Positions 10,448 through 24,244 of a DNA stretch of 52,696 bases are shown here, piece by piece. The DNA is taken from the NCBI RefSeq assembly GCF_000170835.1, contig NZ_ABCP01000026.1, positions 1 to 52,696 of the forward strand, given 5' to 3'. The notes beneath the pieces were generated by a model. It did no database searches. It was not told the origin of the DNA and worked only from the letters and a program-made list of their open reading frames with translations. The position numbers were made by a program, and so were the translations under genes. Source of the stretch: Marinobacter algicola DG893. GTDB taxonomy: Bacteria > Pseudomonadota > Gammaproteobacteria > Pseudomonadales > Oleiphilaceae. Positions within the stretch are counted from its first letter, which is position 1. Each line of letters opens with the position of its first letter.

Positions 10448-13201
10448 TCAGTTGACCTTTCCACAACACTGCTTGTACTTCTTGCCGGACCCGCATGGAC
10501 AAGGCTCGTTTCGCCCTACCTTTCGGTCCTGGCGCACAAAGGTCTCCGGCGTACCCTGAGGCTGCTGGGCGCCAGACCCACCTGCGTTGTCATCCTGTCT
10601 GTGCTGCGCGGTGGCGCTGGTTTCATCGTGGCGCAGTCGCGCCTGGGCAAGCTCCCGCTCGAGCTCCTCTTTGCGGCGGCGTTCCACCTCTTCCATTTCT
10701 TCACGGCTCTGAACACGGACATGGGATAACACCCGGACCACATCACGCTTCATGGTTTCCAGCATGCTTTCAAACAGGTTAAACGCCTCGCGCTTGTACT
10801 CCTGCTTAGGGTTCTTCTGGGCATAGCCGCGCAGGTGGATACCACGGCGCAGGTGGTCCATATTCGAAAGGTGCTCTTTCCAGAGCGTGTCGAGCACTTG
10901 CAGGAACACCTGCTTCTCGAACTTGCGCATGGGCTCGGCGCCAGCCAGCTCTTCTTTGGCGTCGTAGGCCGCGACAATCTCTTCCAGAATACGCTGACGC
11001 AGATTTTCTTCGTAGAGCTTGCTGTCCTCGTCCAGCCATTGCTGAACAGGCAGGTTGATGGCCATCTCCGATTGCAGCTGGCTCTCCAGGCCGGCAACAT
11101 CCCATTGCTCCGGCATGCTCTGCGGCGGGATGAACTCACTGACCAGAGAGTCCACCACATCCTCGCGAATGGTTTTAATCATCTCGGAAACGTCTTCCGA
11201 GGACATGACCTCGTTACGCTGATCATAGATCACCGTACGCTGATCGTTGGCAACGTCGTCGTACTCCAGCAGGGTTTTCCGCATATCGAAGTTGCGGCCT
11301 TCCACCTTGCGCTGGGATTTTTCAATGGCGTTGGTGACCATTCGATGCTCGATGGCCTCGCCTTTTTTCATCCCCATGGCCTGCATCAGGCTCTTCACGC
11401 GATCCGGCGCAAATATCCGCATCAGGTTATCTTCCAGCGACAGGAAGAACCGTGATGAACCAGGGTCGCCCTGACGACCGGCACGGCCCCGAAGCTGATT
11501 GTCGATACGGCGGGATTCGTGACGCTCGGTACCAATGATGTGCAGACCGCCAGCTTCAAGCACCTGGTTGTGACGCTCGGTCCATTCGGCCTTGATACGA
11601 GCTACTTCCTCTTCGGTGGAGCTTTCCATGCCCGCCACCTCAAATTCCCAGTTACCACCCAGCACGATGTCCGTACCACGGCCGGCCATGTTGGTGGCAA
11701 TGGTGACCGCCCCCGGGCGACCGGCCTGCGCAATGATCTGAGCCTCACTCTCGTGCTGTTTGGCGTTCAGGATCTTGTGATCAATTCGCGCCTTCTTGAG
11801 CAGCATGGACAGAAGCTCTGAGGCCTCGATCGAAGCCGTGCCCACCAGGATTGGTCGACCCTCAGCCGTGACGTCCTTGATCTCATCAATGATGGCGTGG
11901 AATTTCTCTTCTTGAGTCAGGTAGATCAGATCGTTGTAATCGATTCGCTGGATGGGCTTGTTGGGAGGAATAACAACAACGTCCAGGCCGTAAATCTGAC
12001 GAAACTCAAACGCTTCCGTGTCGGCGGTACCGGTCATACCGGCCAGCTTGTCGTAGAGGCGGAAGTAATTCTGGAAAGTGGTGGAAGCCAGGGTCTGGCT
12101 CTCTGCCTGAATGCGAACCCCTTCCTTGGCTTCAATCGACTGATGCAGCCCCTCGCTCCAGCGACGGCCCGGCATGGTGCGGCCCGTATGCTCATCAACA
12201 ATCACTACCTGATCGCCCTGGACAATATAGTCCACGTCTTTCTGGAACAGGTGGTGAGCCCTGAGGGCCGAGTGGACGTGATGCAGGAGGCTGAGGTTGG
12301 CGGCAGAATACAGGCTTTCACCTTCCTTCAGAAGCCCCCGTTCCAGCAACAACTCTTCCACTTTTTCATGGCCGGTTTCGGTGAGCTCTACCTGACGGGA
12401 TTTTTCGTCAATGGTGAAATCGCCGCTGGGCTCGCCTTCTTCTTCGCTGACTTCGCCCTTTTCGAGGCTCGGGACCAGCTCGTTGATGGCCAGGTAGAGT
12501 TTTGAACTGTCCTCGGCCGCCCCGGAGATAATCAGCGGGGTACGTGCCTCGTCAATGAGGATGGAGTCCACTTCGTCGACAATGGCAAAGTGCAGGCCCC
12601 GCTGCACCTTGTCTTCCGTGCTGAAGGCCATGTTATCGCGAAGATAATCAAAGCCGAACTCGTTGTTCGTACCGTAAGTAATATCCGCCTGATAGGCCGC
12701 CCGTTTCTCTTCAGGGGGCTGGCCGGCCACCACGACACCGACCTGCAGGCCCAGGAACCGATACAGCTTTCCCATCCATTCGGCGTCGCGGCGGGCCAGG
12801 TAGTCGTTCACGGTAACCAGATGTACGCCCTTGCCGGTCAAGGCGTTCAGATACACGGCCAGCGTTGCGACCAGCGTTTTACCTTCGCCGGTCTTCATCT
12901 CGGAAATACGGCCTTCGTGAAGCGTGATGCCGCCGATCATCTGCACGTCGTAGTGGCGCATCCCCATAACGCGACGGCTTGCCTCACGAGTGGTGGCAAA
13001 TGCTTCCGGAAGCAATGCGTCAAGGCCTTCACCTTCGTCATAGCGACGGCGAAATTCGGCAGTCTTACCTTGCAACTCGGTGTCGGACAAATTGCCATAC
13101 TGCTCTTCAAGCTCACTAATACGCGATACGGTTTTGCGCATTCGCTTGATTTCTCTGGCGTTCTTACTGCCGAACATCTTGGTTGCAAGCTTTGTGAACA
13201 T
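10448..13201 (-). CDS. secA: Preprotein translocase ATPase SecA
   Basis: SecA drives unfolded preproteins through the SecYEG channel by ATP hydrolysis. The 917 residues show the Walker A motif MKTGEGKT at 102-109, [13 protein letters not shown] (Walker B region), the second helicase-like domain with [12 protein letters not shown], and a C-terminal zinc-binding, SecB-contacting tail with Cys901, Cys903, Cys912 and Cys913. A Gln-, Glu- and Arg-rich linker precedes the tail. There is no secM-like ORF upstream. The ribosome binding site is weak. A possible -10 TAGAAT lies at 13244 to 13239. An inverted repeat separates it from the M23 gene. Confidence 0.99.
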   Translation of the reverse strand: MFTKLATKMFGSKNAREIKRMRKTVSRISELEEQYGNLSDTELQGKTAEFRRRYDEGEGLDALLPEAFATTREASRRVMGMRHYDVQMIGGITLHEGRISEMKTGEGKTLVATLAVYLNALTGKGVHLVTVNDYLARRDAEWMGKLYRFLGLQVGVVVAGQPPEEKRAAYQADITYGTNNEFGFDYLRDNMAFSTEDKVQRGLHFAIVDEVDSILIDEARTPLIISGAAEDSSKLYLAINELVPSLEKGEVSEEEGEPSGDFTIDEKSRQVELTETGHEKVEELLLERGLLKEGESLYSAANLSLLHHVHSALRAHHLFQKDVDYIVQGDQVVIVDEHTGRTMPGRRWSEGLHQSIEAKEGVRIQAESQTLASTTFQNYFRLYDKLAGMTGTADTEAFEFRQIYGLDVVVIPPNKPIQRIDYNDLIYLTQEEKFHAIIDEIKDVTAEGRPILVGTASIEASELLSMLLKKARIDHKILNAKQHESEAQIIAQAGRPGAVTIATNMAGRGTDIVLGGNWEFEVAGMESSTEEEVARIKAEWTERHNQVLEAGGLHIIGTERHESRRIDNQLRGRAGRQGDPGSSRFFLSLEDNLMRIFAPDRVKSLMQAMGMKKGEAIEHRMVTNAIEKSQRKVEGRNFDMRKTLLEYDDVANDQRTVIYDQRNEVMSSEDVSEMIKTIREDVVDSLVSEFIPPQSMPEQWDVAGLESQLQSEMAINLPVQQWLDEDSKLYEENLRQRILEEIVAAYDAKEELAGAEPMRKFEKQVFLQVLDTLWKEHLSNMDHLRRGIHLRGYAQKNPKQEYKREAFNLFESMLETMKRDVVRVLSHVRVQSREEMEEVERRRKEELERELAQARLRHDETSATAQHRQDDNAGGSGAQQPQGTPETFVRQDRKVGRNEPCPCGSGKKYKQCCGKVN

Positions 13202-13347
13202 AGACCACTGCTTCTTTGATTAAACGGAGGAAGCCGGCATTCTAACCTTATTTCGCAGCAGTACAAAAGTCGGGCCTTGCAGAAGCCTGTCACAACGCTG
13301 AAAAGATTGAAAAAAGAGTGCCGGATGGGGGCAACGGGGAGAAATCA

Positions 13348-13365
13348 GGCGCCTTTACAGGCGCC
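13348..13365 (-). terminator. Inverted repeat after the M23 peptidase gene, possible weak terminator
   Basis: Two GGCGCC hexamers flank a 6-nt loop (arms 13348-13353 and 13360-13365), 12 nt beyond the M23 stop. On the minus strand only a short TGATTT follows, so termination may be partial. Confidence 0.4.
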
Positions 13366-13376
13366 ACTGTAAACGG

Positions 13377-14312
13377 CTAGCGGCTAGCACGCTTGATGTA
13401 GGTTTCCGGATTCTCGGATTTACCGTTGCGGATAACTTCAAAATGCACGTGAGGCCCGGTAGAACGGCCTGTGCTGCCCATCAGCGCCAGCACCTGCCCC
13501 TTCTGGACAACATCGCCCACCTTGACCTTGATAGCCTTGGCATGGGCGTAACGGGTTACCAGGCCATCACCATGGTCCACCTCAACGAGGTTGCCATAGC
13601 CGTAGCGCTCGTCGGCATAGGTGACCACGCCGCCCGCCACGGAGATAATGTCGCTACCTTCCTTGCCAGCCAGGTCCACGCCGGCATGCCAGGTACGCTT
13701 ACCGTTAAAAGGATCGGACCGATAACCGTATTTCGAGGACAGCCAGCCCCAGGTAATAGGACGGCCTTCCACAAAAAGCTCTTTTTCGAGTTTCTGGCGG
13801 GAGGTAACCATGTCCAGCATGCGCAATTGCTGCTCCCGATCTTCAATACGGCGAGCAAGCCGATCAATCATGCTGGTGAGTTCCGGCGCGGTGAAAGAGT
13901 CGCCATCAAGACTCTCCTCGGGGCCACCGACGGCCGCTGGCTGATCAAAGTCAAACTCGTCGCTGGCCACCAGCCCCGACTCCAGGAAGCGTTGCCCGAG
14001 GGCGTCAAGCCTGAGAAGACGCCCCTGCATCTCGCCCAGCCGCAGCGTTAAGGCATCAACCTGCTGCTGGACATTTCGCTCAATCCGGGCCAGTTCCATC
14101 TTTTGTTCGCCCAGCCGTGACTGCCACTGAGCAACCAATTCCGATTCTGCAGGCTCGACCGGTTCAATCTGGCTCACCGCCACGTTATAGCCAGACCAAC
14201 CCGCCAGAATCAGCATTGCGGTCACGAAAAACACCAGTCCTGCAAGGACAGGGGCGTTTACAGAAACCGTACGGGATTTCCCATGGCGTTTGCCAACGAG
14301 GATAATGTTCAT
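13377..14312 (-). CDS. Membrane-anchored M23 (LytM) family metallopeptidase
   Basis: This is a bitopic envelope protein with a C-terminal LytM domain that probably cuts peptidoglycan cross-bridges in the periplasm. From ATG 14312 it has 311 residues: a short cytoplasmic N-terminus, a membrane segment at about 21-40, a coiled coil at 60-110 and 145-180, and the M23 domain at 200-306. Zinc ligands His209, Asp213 (HAGVD) and His290 (HVH) and catalytic His257 are all present, so it should be active rather than an EnvC/NlpD-type activator. The longer reading frame upstream lacks a ribosome binding site. Its position next to secA, dciA and lpxC is conserved in Pseudomonas. Confidence 0.92.
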   Translation of the reverse strand: MNIILVGKRHGKSRTVSVNAPVLAGLVFFVTAMLILAGWSGYNVAVSQIEPVEPAESELVAQWQSRLGEQKMELARIERNVQQQVDALTLRLGEMQGRLLRLDALGQRFLESGLVASDEFDFDQPAAVGGPEESLDGDSFTAPELTSMIDRLARRIEDREQQLRMLDMVTSRQKLEKELFVEGRPITWGWLSSKYGYRSDPFNGKRTWHAGVDLAGKEGSDIISVAGGVVTYADERYGYGNLVEVDHGDGLVTRYAHAKAIKVKVGDVVQKGQVLALMGSTGRSTGPHVHFEVIRNGKSENPETYIKRASR

Positions 14313-14623
14313 ATCGTCTTCTGGTTTCATGGGGACGCAACCTGATCCTGTAGTGTTGCATCCTGAGTGTTCTGACTGGGCCTGCCGGGGCATCCTGTGC
14401 CAGATTGCGGATTTCCTATCCGACTACTCAATCCTGGGCAGCATAAATCGCGTCTGAAAACGCACGTGCTATCCATTGCAACGACTACGTTTAATAAAAT
14501 AGCAGCCGCCCGTGGACATACACACACCAGACAATGTAAAACGAGTGTAATACAGGCTCTGCCTATTAACCGTGCCGAAGTGTAACCAATCGTTACCGTT
14601 GTCGTCGAGAATTACTGATTGCC
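14313..14623. other. Intergenic region between the divergent M23 and dciA genes
   Basis: This 311-bp stretch holds the 5' regions of both genes. It contains no convincing ORF or RNA gene. The part nearest dciA is AT-richer, with a TAATAC hexamer near 14550 that might be a -10, but no promoter stands out on either strand. Confidence 0.5.
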
Positions 14624-15070
14624 ATGAAAAAGAAAACCGACCTCGAATTGACTCCGGACAGCTTCTCCAGGGCCTCAACCCTGCGTGAACTGATGGCCAA
14701 AGCCCAGCATCATACGCAGGCAGAACAGCTCGTTATCGCTGCGCTTCCGCAAAGCCTTGCCAAAGGCACACGGTTTGTCAGTTGCCATGACGGGGAACTG
14801 ACCCTGTCAGCTACGGCTGCCACCACCGCCAGCCAGATCCGTTTCCGCCAGCATGAAATCATGGAAGAGCTTCGCAGGCAGGAGTTGTTCCGTTTCGTCT
14901 GGAAACTGAAGGTCAAGGTCGCTCCGCCGCGATTCAGCGAGCGTCCGAAAGCAAAAATGACGCCCCTTAGTAACGAAAATGCCCGACTCCTCAAAGAGGA
15001 AGCCGGGCACACGAAGGACAAACAATTACGCGAGGTTCTCGAAAAACTCGCAAGCCACGTCCGGGATTAA
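14624..15070 (+). CDS. dciA: DciA family DnaB helicase loader (DUF721)
   Basis: DciA loads the replicative helicase DnaB in bacteria that lack the phage-derived DnaC. The 148-residue protein has the DUF721 domain at about 15-105 (LRELMAKAQ, LVIAALPQSLAKGTRFVSC, RFRQHEIMEELRRQ) followed by a basic, Lys/Glu-rich tail. The gene stands alone on the plus strand between M23 and lpxC, the same place as its Pseudomonas homologue, and ends 11 nt before the convergent lpxC stop. Assignment rests on domain pattern and conserved position. Confidence 0.88.
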   Translation: MKKKTDLELTPDSFSRASTLRELMAKAQHHTQAEQLVIAALPQSLAKGTRFVSCHDGELTLSATAATTASQIRFRQHEIMEELRRQELFRFVWKLKVKVAPPRFSERPKAKMTPLSNENARLLKEEAGHTKDKQLREVLEKLASHVRD

Positions 15071-15081
15071 GGCGTCCTGCC

Positions 15082-15996
15082 TCAGCCCGCCGCCAGCACA
15101 GGTTTCATATAGGAAATCGGGGCAGCGGCCTCGTCGTCGAAGGTCACCACTTCCCACGCGTCCTCTTCTGCCCTGAGCTTGCGCAGCAGCTTGTTGTTCA
15201 GGTCGTGGCCGGATTTAATACCACGGAACTCGCCAATCAGGCTGTTGCCCAACTGGTAGAGGTCACCGATGGCATCCAGCAACTTGTGTTTTACGAATTC
15301 GTCGTCGTAACGCAGACCGTCTTCGTTGAGGATTTTGTAATCGTCAACGACGATGGCATTGTCAACGCTTCCGCCCAACGCCAGATTCATCGCACGCAAC
15401 TTTTCAATATCACGCATGAAACCAAACGTCCGTGCGCGGCTGACTTCCTTCACGAACGACGTGCTGGAAAAGTCAACAGTTGCGGTCTGAGCGCGCCCCT
15501 TGAAGACAGGGTGGTCAAAGTCGATACCGAAGCTGACCTTGAAGCCTTCGAAAGGCAGCAGAGTCGCCTTCTTGTCACCTTCTTCAACCGTCACTTCGCG
15601 CTTGATGCGAATGAAACGCTTGGCGGCGTCCTGCTCGGCAATACCGGCGGACTGCAGAAGAAACACAAACGGACCGGCAGAGCCGTCCATAATAGGCACT
15701 TCCGCGGCGCTGAGCTCGACGAAACAGTTATCAATCCCGAGACCAGCCATGGCTGACAACAAATGCTCCACTGTTGCAACCCGGACACCATCTTTCAGCA
15801 GTGTCGTGGAAAGCATGGTCTCACCAACGTTCTCCGCGCAGGCACGGATTTCAACCACAGGGTCAAGATCGGTACGGCGAAAAACGATCCCCGAGTCCAC
15901 CGGAGCGGGCTTCAGGGTCAAATACACTTTTTCCCCCGAGTGCAAGCCAACGCCAGTGGCGCGGATGGTGTTCTTAAGTGTCCGTTGTCTGATCAT
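15082..15996 (-). CDS. lpxC: UDP-3-O-acyl-N-acetylglucosamine deacetylase
   Basis: LpxC is the zinc deacetylase that commits UDP-acyl-GlcNAc to lipid A. It has 304 residues (305 in E. coli). The zinc ligands His78 (VEHLLSA), His237 and Asp241 (HKLLDAIGD) and the catalytic His264 are present. It ends the dcw cluster, 196 nt after ftsZ, and has its own candidate promoter in that gap. In enterobacteria LpxC is controlled by FtsH through a C-terminal degron; the tail here (PVLAAG) differs from the E. coli one, and I make no claim about its turnover. Confidence 0.98.
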   Translation of the reverse strand: MIRQRTLKNTIRATGVGLHSGEKVYLTLKPAPVDSGIVFRRTDLDPVVEIRACAENVGETMLSTTLLKDGVRVATVEHLLSAMAGLGIDNCFVELSAAEVPIMDGSAGPFVFLLQSAGIAEQDAAKRFIRIKREVTVEEGDKKATLLPFEGFKVSFGIDFDHPVFKGRAQTATVDFSSTSFVKEVSRARTFGFMRDIEKLRAMNLALGGSVDNAIVVDDYKILNEDGLRYDDEFVKHKLLDAIGDLYQLGNSLIGEFRGIKSGHDLNNKLLRKLRAEEDAWEVVTFDDEAAAPISYMKPVLAAG

Positions 15997-16107
15997 CGGT
16001 ACATATTTCCGTCACATAAATGCGATATAGTCTGGGCAAAATTCTGCCCGGAGAATACCAGAAAGTAAGACTGAATACCATTTAACCAATCGTTAACCGT
16101 TGATTGG
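15997..16107 (-). promoter_or_regulatory. lpxC promoter and leader
   Basis: On the minus strand an extended -10 TGGTATTCT (hexamer 16057 to 16052) precedes lpxC by about 56 nt; a second, weaker TGGTATTCA lies 20 nt further upstream. The sequence GGGCAAAATTCTGCCC (16034-16049) can fold into a small hairpin at the start of the leader. A further inverted repeat, CCAATC-N10-GATTGG at 16086-16107, lies just upstream and may belong to the end of the ftsZ transcript. Confidence 0.5.
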
Positions 16108-16192
16108 CTTCCCGGCACACGTCCGGACTGATAGTCAGCACACGTAATTCGGTCGCAAAGGTTCCATTACCGAATACATTTGCAACAGATTA

Positions 16193-17350
16193 TCAGTCAG
16201 CCTGACGGCGAAGGAATGCGGGAATATCGAGATAGTCGACTCCCTGCTCCTCGCTGTCCTTGCTCTGATCAATCGCCACATTGCCGTGAGCCACGGCCCT
16301 ACGACGCAGAACGGCCGGACGGTCAAGCTGGTTGTAATCCGTTGTGCCATCCAGGCTACGGGTGTTGTCCACCACCTTGGTCGGCTTCTCGCGATCGCCA
16401 CCCAGGCCGGTCGCAACCACCGTCACCTTGAGTTCGTCAGTCATTTCCGGATCAATCACGGTACCCACGACCACCGTGGCGGAATCCGAGGCAAATTCGC
16501 GAACGATATCACCAACCTCGGAGAATTCGCCCAGGTTGAGATCCATACCGGCGGTGATGTTGACCAGGATACCCTTGGCGCCCTGCAGGTTGATGTCTTC
16601 CAGAAGCGGACTGCGTACAGCGGCTTCTGCAGCTTCGCGGGCCCGGTTCTCGCCAGTGGCACGCGCCGTACCCATCATGGCGTTGCCCATCTCCGACATA
16701 ACGGTTTTTACGTCGGCGAAGTCCACGTTGATCATACCGTTGCGGGTAATCAGGTCAGCAATACCCTGAACCGCCCCCAACAGCACATCGTTTGCTGAAC
16801 CAAATGCGTCCAGCAGGCTGGTTTTCTTACCCATCACCGCCAACAACTTTTCGTTGGGGATGGTGATCAGCGAGTCAACAGTTTCTTCCAGCTCCTTGAG
16901 GCCGGCTTCCGCCACACTCATGCGCTTGCCGCCTTCAAACATGAATGGCTTGGTGACAACGGCAACCGTCAGGATGCCCATTTCCCGGGCCACTTCGGCC
17001 ACAACCGGAGCGGCACCGGTTCCGGTTCCGCCACCCATGCCGGCAGTAATGAACACCATGTCGGCGCCTTTCAGCGACTCGGCAATGCGATCACGGTCTT
17101 CCAGAGCGGATTGACGCCCTACTTCCGGGTTGGCACCGGCGCCCAGCCCTTTGGTGATGTTGCCACCAAGCTGGATGATCTGACGAGCATCCAGATCCGT
17201 CAGGGCCTGGGCGTCGGTGTTGGCGCAAATGAACTCCACGCCTTCGATATCACTGTTGAGCATGTGGCGAACGGCATTACCGCCACCACCGCCAACGCCT
17301 ACTACTTTAATGACAGCGTTTTGCTGGACATTATCGACGAGTTCAAACAT
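16193..17350 (-). CDS. ftsZ: Cell division GTPase FtsZ
   Basis: FtsZ polymerises at midcell into the ring that organises the divisome. The 385 residues have the N-terminal [10 protein letters not shown], the tubulin signature [10 protein letters not shown] at 106-115, the T7 synergy region with [11 protein letters not shown], an acidic linker, and the conserved C-terminal peptide [11 protein letters not shown], which binds FtsA and ZipA. The start has AGGAG and sits 101 nt after ftsA; that gap holds a short tandem repeat. ftsZ closes the ftsQAZ part of the cluster. Confidence 0.99.
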   Translation of the reverse strand: MFELVDNVQQNAVIKVVGVGGGGGNAVRHMLNSDIEGVEFICANTDAQALTDLDARQIIQLGGNITKGLGAGANPEVGRQSALEDRDRIAESLKGADMVFITAGMGGGTGTGAAPVVAEVAREMGILTVAVVTKPFMFEGGKRMSVAEAGLKELEETVDSLITIPNEKLLAVMGKKTSLLDAFGSANDVLLGAVQGIADLITRNGMINVDFADVKTVMSEMGNAMMGTARATGENRAREAAEAAVRSPLLEDINLQGAKGILVNITAGMDLNLGEFSEVGDIVREFASDSATVVVGTVIDPEMTDELKVTVVATGLGGDREKPTKVVDNTRSLDGTTDYNQLDRPAVLRRRAVAHGNVAIDQSKDSEEQGVDYLDIPAFLRRQAD

Positions 17351-17389
17351 TTCCCCTACTCCTTCGTGCTGTTTATCAGCCTTTTCCAG

Positions 17390-17420
17390 ACTGATTTTTC
17401 GAGATTATGATTTTCGAGAT
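17390..17420. repeat. Short tandem repeat in the ftsA-ftsZ gap
   Basis: TTTTCGAGAT occurs twice, at 17396-17405 and 17411-17420, 15 bp from start to start; the matching unit extends to about 15 bp with one extra T in one copy. On the minus strand the units read ATCTCGAAAA and lie 46-71 nt before the ftsZ start codon. Confidence 0.7.
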
Positions 17421-17451
17421 ACCTTCGTGTACGTCTTCTCCCGGCTCGCCG

Positions 17452-18687
17452 TCAGAAATGACCGGTGAACCAGGCTTTCATGCGCTCAAACAGCGTGGGT
17501 GCATCTTCACCCTTAAGCGCCGGCGCCCGCCCCAGATCCATCTGGCGGAAGCCATGGATCAACAACCCAACGCCCGTAGCGTAGATGGGGTTGTTGACTA
17601 CCTCCGTCATACCGGAGACCGCCTGCGGACAGGCCAGCCTTACCGGCATGTGGAAGATTTCTTCGGCCAGTTCCACCACGCCTTCCATGGTGGAGGAACC
17701 GCCGGTAATCACGATGCCGGCCGGGATCAGGTCTTCGAATCCCGAACGACGAAGTTCAGACTGCACCAGGGTGAACAGCTCTTCGTAACGCGGCTCCACC
17801 ACCTCGGCGAGCGCCTGACGGGACAGGTCCCGTGGCGCCCGGTCGCCCACGCTGGGCACCTTGATGGTTTCATCCGCGCCAGCCAGCTGCGTCAAGGCGC
17901 AGGCGTACTTGATCTTGATTTCCTCGGCATTCTGCGTGGGTGTCCGCAGGGCCATGGCAATATCGTTGGTGACCTGATCGCCAGCGATAGGGATGACCGC
18001 CGTGTGCCGAATGGCGCCACCGGTGAACACAGCGATATCGGTAGTACCACCGCCAATATCCACCACGCAGACACCCAGCTCCTTTTCATCCTCGGTGAGG
18101 ATGGCGTGACTGGATGCCAACTGCTCCAGAATGATGTCATCCACTTCCAGACCGCAGCGCTTCACGCACTTCTCGATGTTCTGGGCGGCGTTCACCGCAC
18201 AGGTAACGAGATGAACCTTGGCCTCCAGGCGAACGCCGGACATCCCCATTGGCTCCTTGATGCCCTCCTGGCTGTCGATGACAAACTCCTGCGGCAATAT
18301 GTGAAGAATCTTCTGATCCGCCGGAATTGCCACGGCCTGAGCGGCGTCAATCACCCGGTCAATGTCGGCCTGGGTCACCTCCCGGTCACGGATCGCTACA
18401 ATGCCGTGGGAGTTGAGGCTCTTGATATGGCTGCCGGCAATACCCGCGTAGACCGAGTGAATTCGGCAACCCGCCATCAGCTCGGCTTCTTCCACCGCAC
18501 GCTGTATCGCCTGGACCGTGGTTTCGATATTGACCACCACGCCACGCTTGAGCCCGCGGGAGGGGTGGGAACCGATACCCACCACCTCAATGGTCCCGTC
18601 CATTTTGCGCTTGCCGACGATCGCAACCACTTTCGAGGTTCCGATATCGAGGCCGACAATCATGTTTTCCGTTTCAACCGATGACAT
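17452..18687 (-). CDS. ftsA: Cell division protein FtsA
   Basis: FtsA is an actin-like ATPase that tethers FtsZ to the membrane and recruits late division proteins. I choose ATG 18685-18687, preceded by GGTGG, because the family begins a few residues before MIVGLDIGTSKV; a TTG four codons upstream is open but less likely. The 411 residues have the phosphate-1 motif GLDIGTSK, phosphate-2 VVDIGGGTTDIAV, adenosine motif GIVITGGSS, and a C-terminal amphipathic helix (LFERMKAWF) that is the membrane anchor. It follows ftsQ by 36 nt. Confidence 0.98.
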   Translation of the reverse strand: MSSVETENMIVGLDIGTSKVVAIVGKRKMDGTIEVVGIGSHPSRGLKRGVVVNIETTVQAIQRAVEEAELMAGCRIHSVYAGIAGSHIKSLNSHGIVAIRDREVTQADIDRVIDAAQAVAIPADQKILHILPQEFVIDSQEGIKEPMGMSGVRLEAKVHLVTCAVNAAQNIEKCVKRCGLEVDDIILEQLASSHAILTEDEKELGVCVVDIGGGTTDIAVFTGGAIRHTAVIPIAGDQVTNDIAMALRTPTQNAEEIKIKYACALTQLAGADETIKVPSVGDRAPRDLSRQALAEVVEPRYEELFTLVQSELRRSGFEDLIPAGIVITGGSSTMEGVVELAEEIFHMPVRLACPQAVSGMTEVVNNPIYATGVGLLIHGFRQMDLGRAPALKGEDAPTLFERMKAWFTGHF

Positions 18688-18723
18688 GTATTCCACCAAA
18701 CCGTAGGTCTGAATTAAGCGTTG

Positions 18724-21963
<3,240 letters not shown>

Positions 21964-21971
<8 letters not shown>

Positions 21972-23049
21972 TCGCGGCCTCCAAACAGTAATTCACGACT
22001 CTCTCCGTTGCATCGGGGCGAGCCAGCGTTTTAGCAGCCCTCGCCATGTCCATAATCCGGCGGCGGTCCTTGCCGAGATCGGTCAGGGTTTCCGCCAGCA
22101 GATCGGCCGACAGCTTTGGCTGCGGGATCAGGATGGCGCCTTTCGCGTTGACCATCTGCTGTGCGTTCCGGGTCTGGTGGTCGTCCACAGCGTGGGGAAA
22201 CGGCACCAGCACGGCGCCTACGCCGGCAACGCACAACTCAGAAACGGTCAGCGCACCAGACCGGCAGAGCACAATGTCGGCCCAGCCGTAGGCCTCTGCC
22301 ATATCTTTGATAAATGGTTCCACCGATGCATCCACGCCGTGGTCACGGTAGGCATAACCGGCTTCCTCGATATTTTTCTCGCCACACTGATGTCGCACCG
22401 TTGGCCGTTCGGCCTCCGGCATCTGAGCCAATGCCGCCGGCAGCGTGCGGTTAAACACCTGGGCACCAAGGCTGCCACCTACCACCAGTAACCGCAGCGC
22501 GCCCGAACGTCCGGACATCCTCTGATCAGGTTCGGCAAGCTCTGCCAAATCCTGCCTGACCGGATTGCCGGTACAGCGGGTTACCACAGTCGTGCCGAAG
22601 CTCCCGGGAAAGGCCTCCAACACGGTATGAGCGAAGCGCACCAGAATGCGGTTGGTCATTCCGGCAATAGCATTTTGCTCGTGAATTACCAGCGGCACCC
22701 GATTCAGCCAGGCGGACAGGCCGCCAGGACCGGTCACAAAGCCACCCATGCCGATGACGCAATGTGGGCGGATGGCGCGAACGATGGTAAAGGCCTGGCC
22801 AAGAGCGCGCATCAGCCGGAACGGCGCCATCAACAAGGCCAGGCGCCCCTTACCCCGAAGCCCTGAGATCTGGATCAGCGACAGCGGTATGTCGGTTTCT
22901 CCGATCAATCGCTCTTCCATACCACCACGAGAACCCAACCAGAAAACCTCATGCCCCTTGTCCTGCAGCTGTCTCGCCGTTGCCAGGGCAGGGAAAACAT
23001 GGCCACCGGTGCCACCAGCCATCATCAGAAAGCGCCGTTTATCAGTCAT
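21964..23049 (-). CDS. murG: UDP-N-acetylglucosamine--undecaprenyl-pyrophosphoryl-muramoylpentapeptide GlcNAc transferase
   Basis: MurG converts lipid I to lipid II on the inner face of the membrane. The start is ATG 23047-23049: GGAGG lies 8 nt upstream and the ATG overlaps the ftsW stop as ATGACTGA. The upstream in-frame extension belongs to ftsW in another frame. The 361 residues contain [13 protein letters not shown] at 11-23, [11 protein letters not shown], and [11 protein letters not shown], the G-loops and donor-site elements of the family (355 aa in E. coli). Confidence 0.98.
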
Positions 23050-24244
23050 AAACCGCACCTCCCCTGGCCGCTGGTTTACGGGCCTTCTCGCCAGCTCGCT
23101 TCTCGCGGTCCAGCCGCTCCATCTCCACCCGGGCCAGCACACCAATACAGACAGCGGTAATCATCAGGCTGGAACCGCCATAGCTCACGAGCGGCAAGGT
23201 CAGTCCCTTGGTGGGCAGAAGCCCCGTGCTGACCGCCATGTTGATACCGGCCTGCAAACCAATCAGTAAAGTAATGCCATAGGAGAAACACGCAGCGAAT
23301 GGCATGCTCGCCTTCTCGGCCCTTCTGGCAATCACAAACCCAGTCACCACCAATACGGTGAACAGGCCCAGCACCATCAGCGACCCCAACAGCCCGAATT
23401 CTTCCGCAATGATCGCGAAGATAAAGTCGGTGTGGGCCTCCGGCAGATAGAACAGTTTCTGTACCGAATTCCCCAACCCTGTACCCGCCCAGTCGCCACG
23501 ACCGAACGCAATCAGCGACTGGGTTAGCTGGTAGCCGGTATCAAACTGGTCTTTCCAGGGGTCGAGGTAACTCACAACACGCTTCAACCGGTAGGGCTGG
23601 GTGAATACCAGCACGGAGCCCATCACCACCAACACGCCAATCAGCGGCATAAACCGGCTAAGCCGAACGCCACTCAGGAAAATCATGCCGGCTGATGCTG
23701 CAACCAGTACCACCGTGGCGCCAAAATCCGGCTCGATAACCAGCAGCACCGAGGCAATACCCAGTACGCCCAACGGCTTGAGGAATCCGGGCCAGGTGTT
23801 TAGCAACTCATCCCGACGACGCACGACGTAGCCGGCCAGATAGGCAATCAGGCAAAGCTTGGCAATTTCCGACACCTGAACATTGAACAGCCCGAACGAG
23901 ATCCAACGGGTGGAGCCATTCACCGTACGCCCGAGGGGCGTCAGCACCAGCAGCAGGGACAGCAAACCGACCCCGAGCAACAGCCACCCGCTGCGCTCCC
24001 ACCAGGAGATCGGCACGTTGACGGCAATCAGCGCAAGTACGCAGCCGATGCCGGCAAAAATAAGCTGACGGATCACATAGTGGTAACTGTTGCCCATGGT
24101 TTCCGCCGCCATGTCCATGGAGGCGGAAGAAATCATCACAATGCCCATGACCAGCAACGCAGCGGAACTGATGATCAGCAGTGGCAGCGGCCGCAGATCA
24201 CGGAACAGGCCGTGATGGGTGGTGAGGGAGAGATCAGCGTGCAT
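23042..24244 (-). CDS. ftsW: Septal peptidoglycan polymerase FtsW
   Basis: FtsW is the SEDS-family glycosyltransferase that polymerises lipid II at the septum together with FtsI. The 400-residue polytopic protein has ten predicted membrane segments, SSASMDMA after the first, and the conserved loop with PLRSY-like GNSVQKLFYLPEAHTDFI and FAIIAEEFGLLG. ATG 24242-24244 shares one base with the murD stop (TGATG); a GTG immediately before it is also open. The order murD-ftsW-murG is standard. Confidence 0.97.
   Translation of the reverse strand: MHADLSLTTHHGLFRDLRPLPLLIISSAALLVMGIVMISSASMDMAAETMGNSYHYVIRQLIFAGIGCVLALIAVNVPISWWERSGWLLLGVGLLSLLLVLTPLGRTVNGSTRWISFGLFNVQVSEIAKLCLIAYLAGYVVRRRDELLNTWPGFLKPLGVLGIASVLLVIEPDFGATVVLVAASAGMIFLSGVRLSRFMPLIGVLVVMGSVLVFTQPYRLKRVVSYLDPWKDQFDTGYQLTQSLIAFGRGDWAGTGLGNSVQKLFYLPEAHTDFIFAIIAEEFGLLGSLMVLGLFTVLVVTGFVIARRAEKASMPFAACFSYGITLLIGLQAGINMAVSTGLLPTKGLTLPLVSYGGSSLMITAVCIGVLARVEMERLDREKRAGEKARKPAARGGAVYD

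Noticed and set aside
12937..13293. Secretion monitor (secM-like) ORF upstream of secA
   Set aside because: The open frame overlaps the secA 5' end on the same strand, has no signal peptide and no arrest motif.
17407..18684. A 425-codon open frame on the plus strand
   Set aside because: It is antisense to ftsA over nearly its whole length and resembles no protein family.
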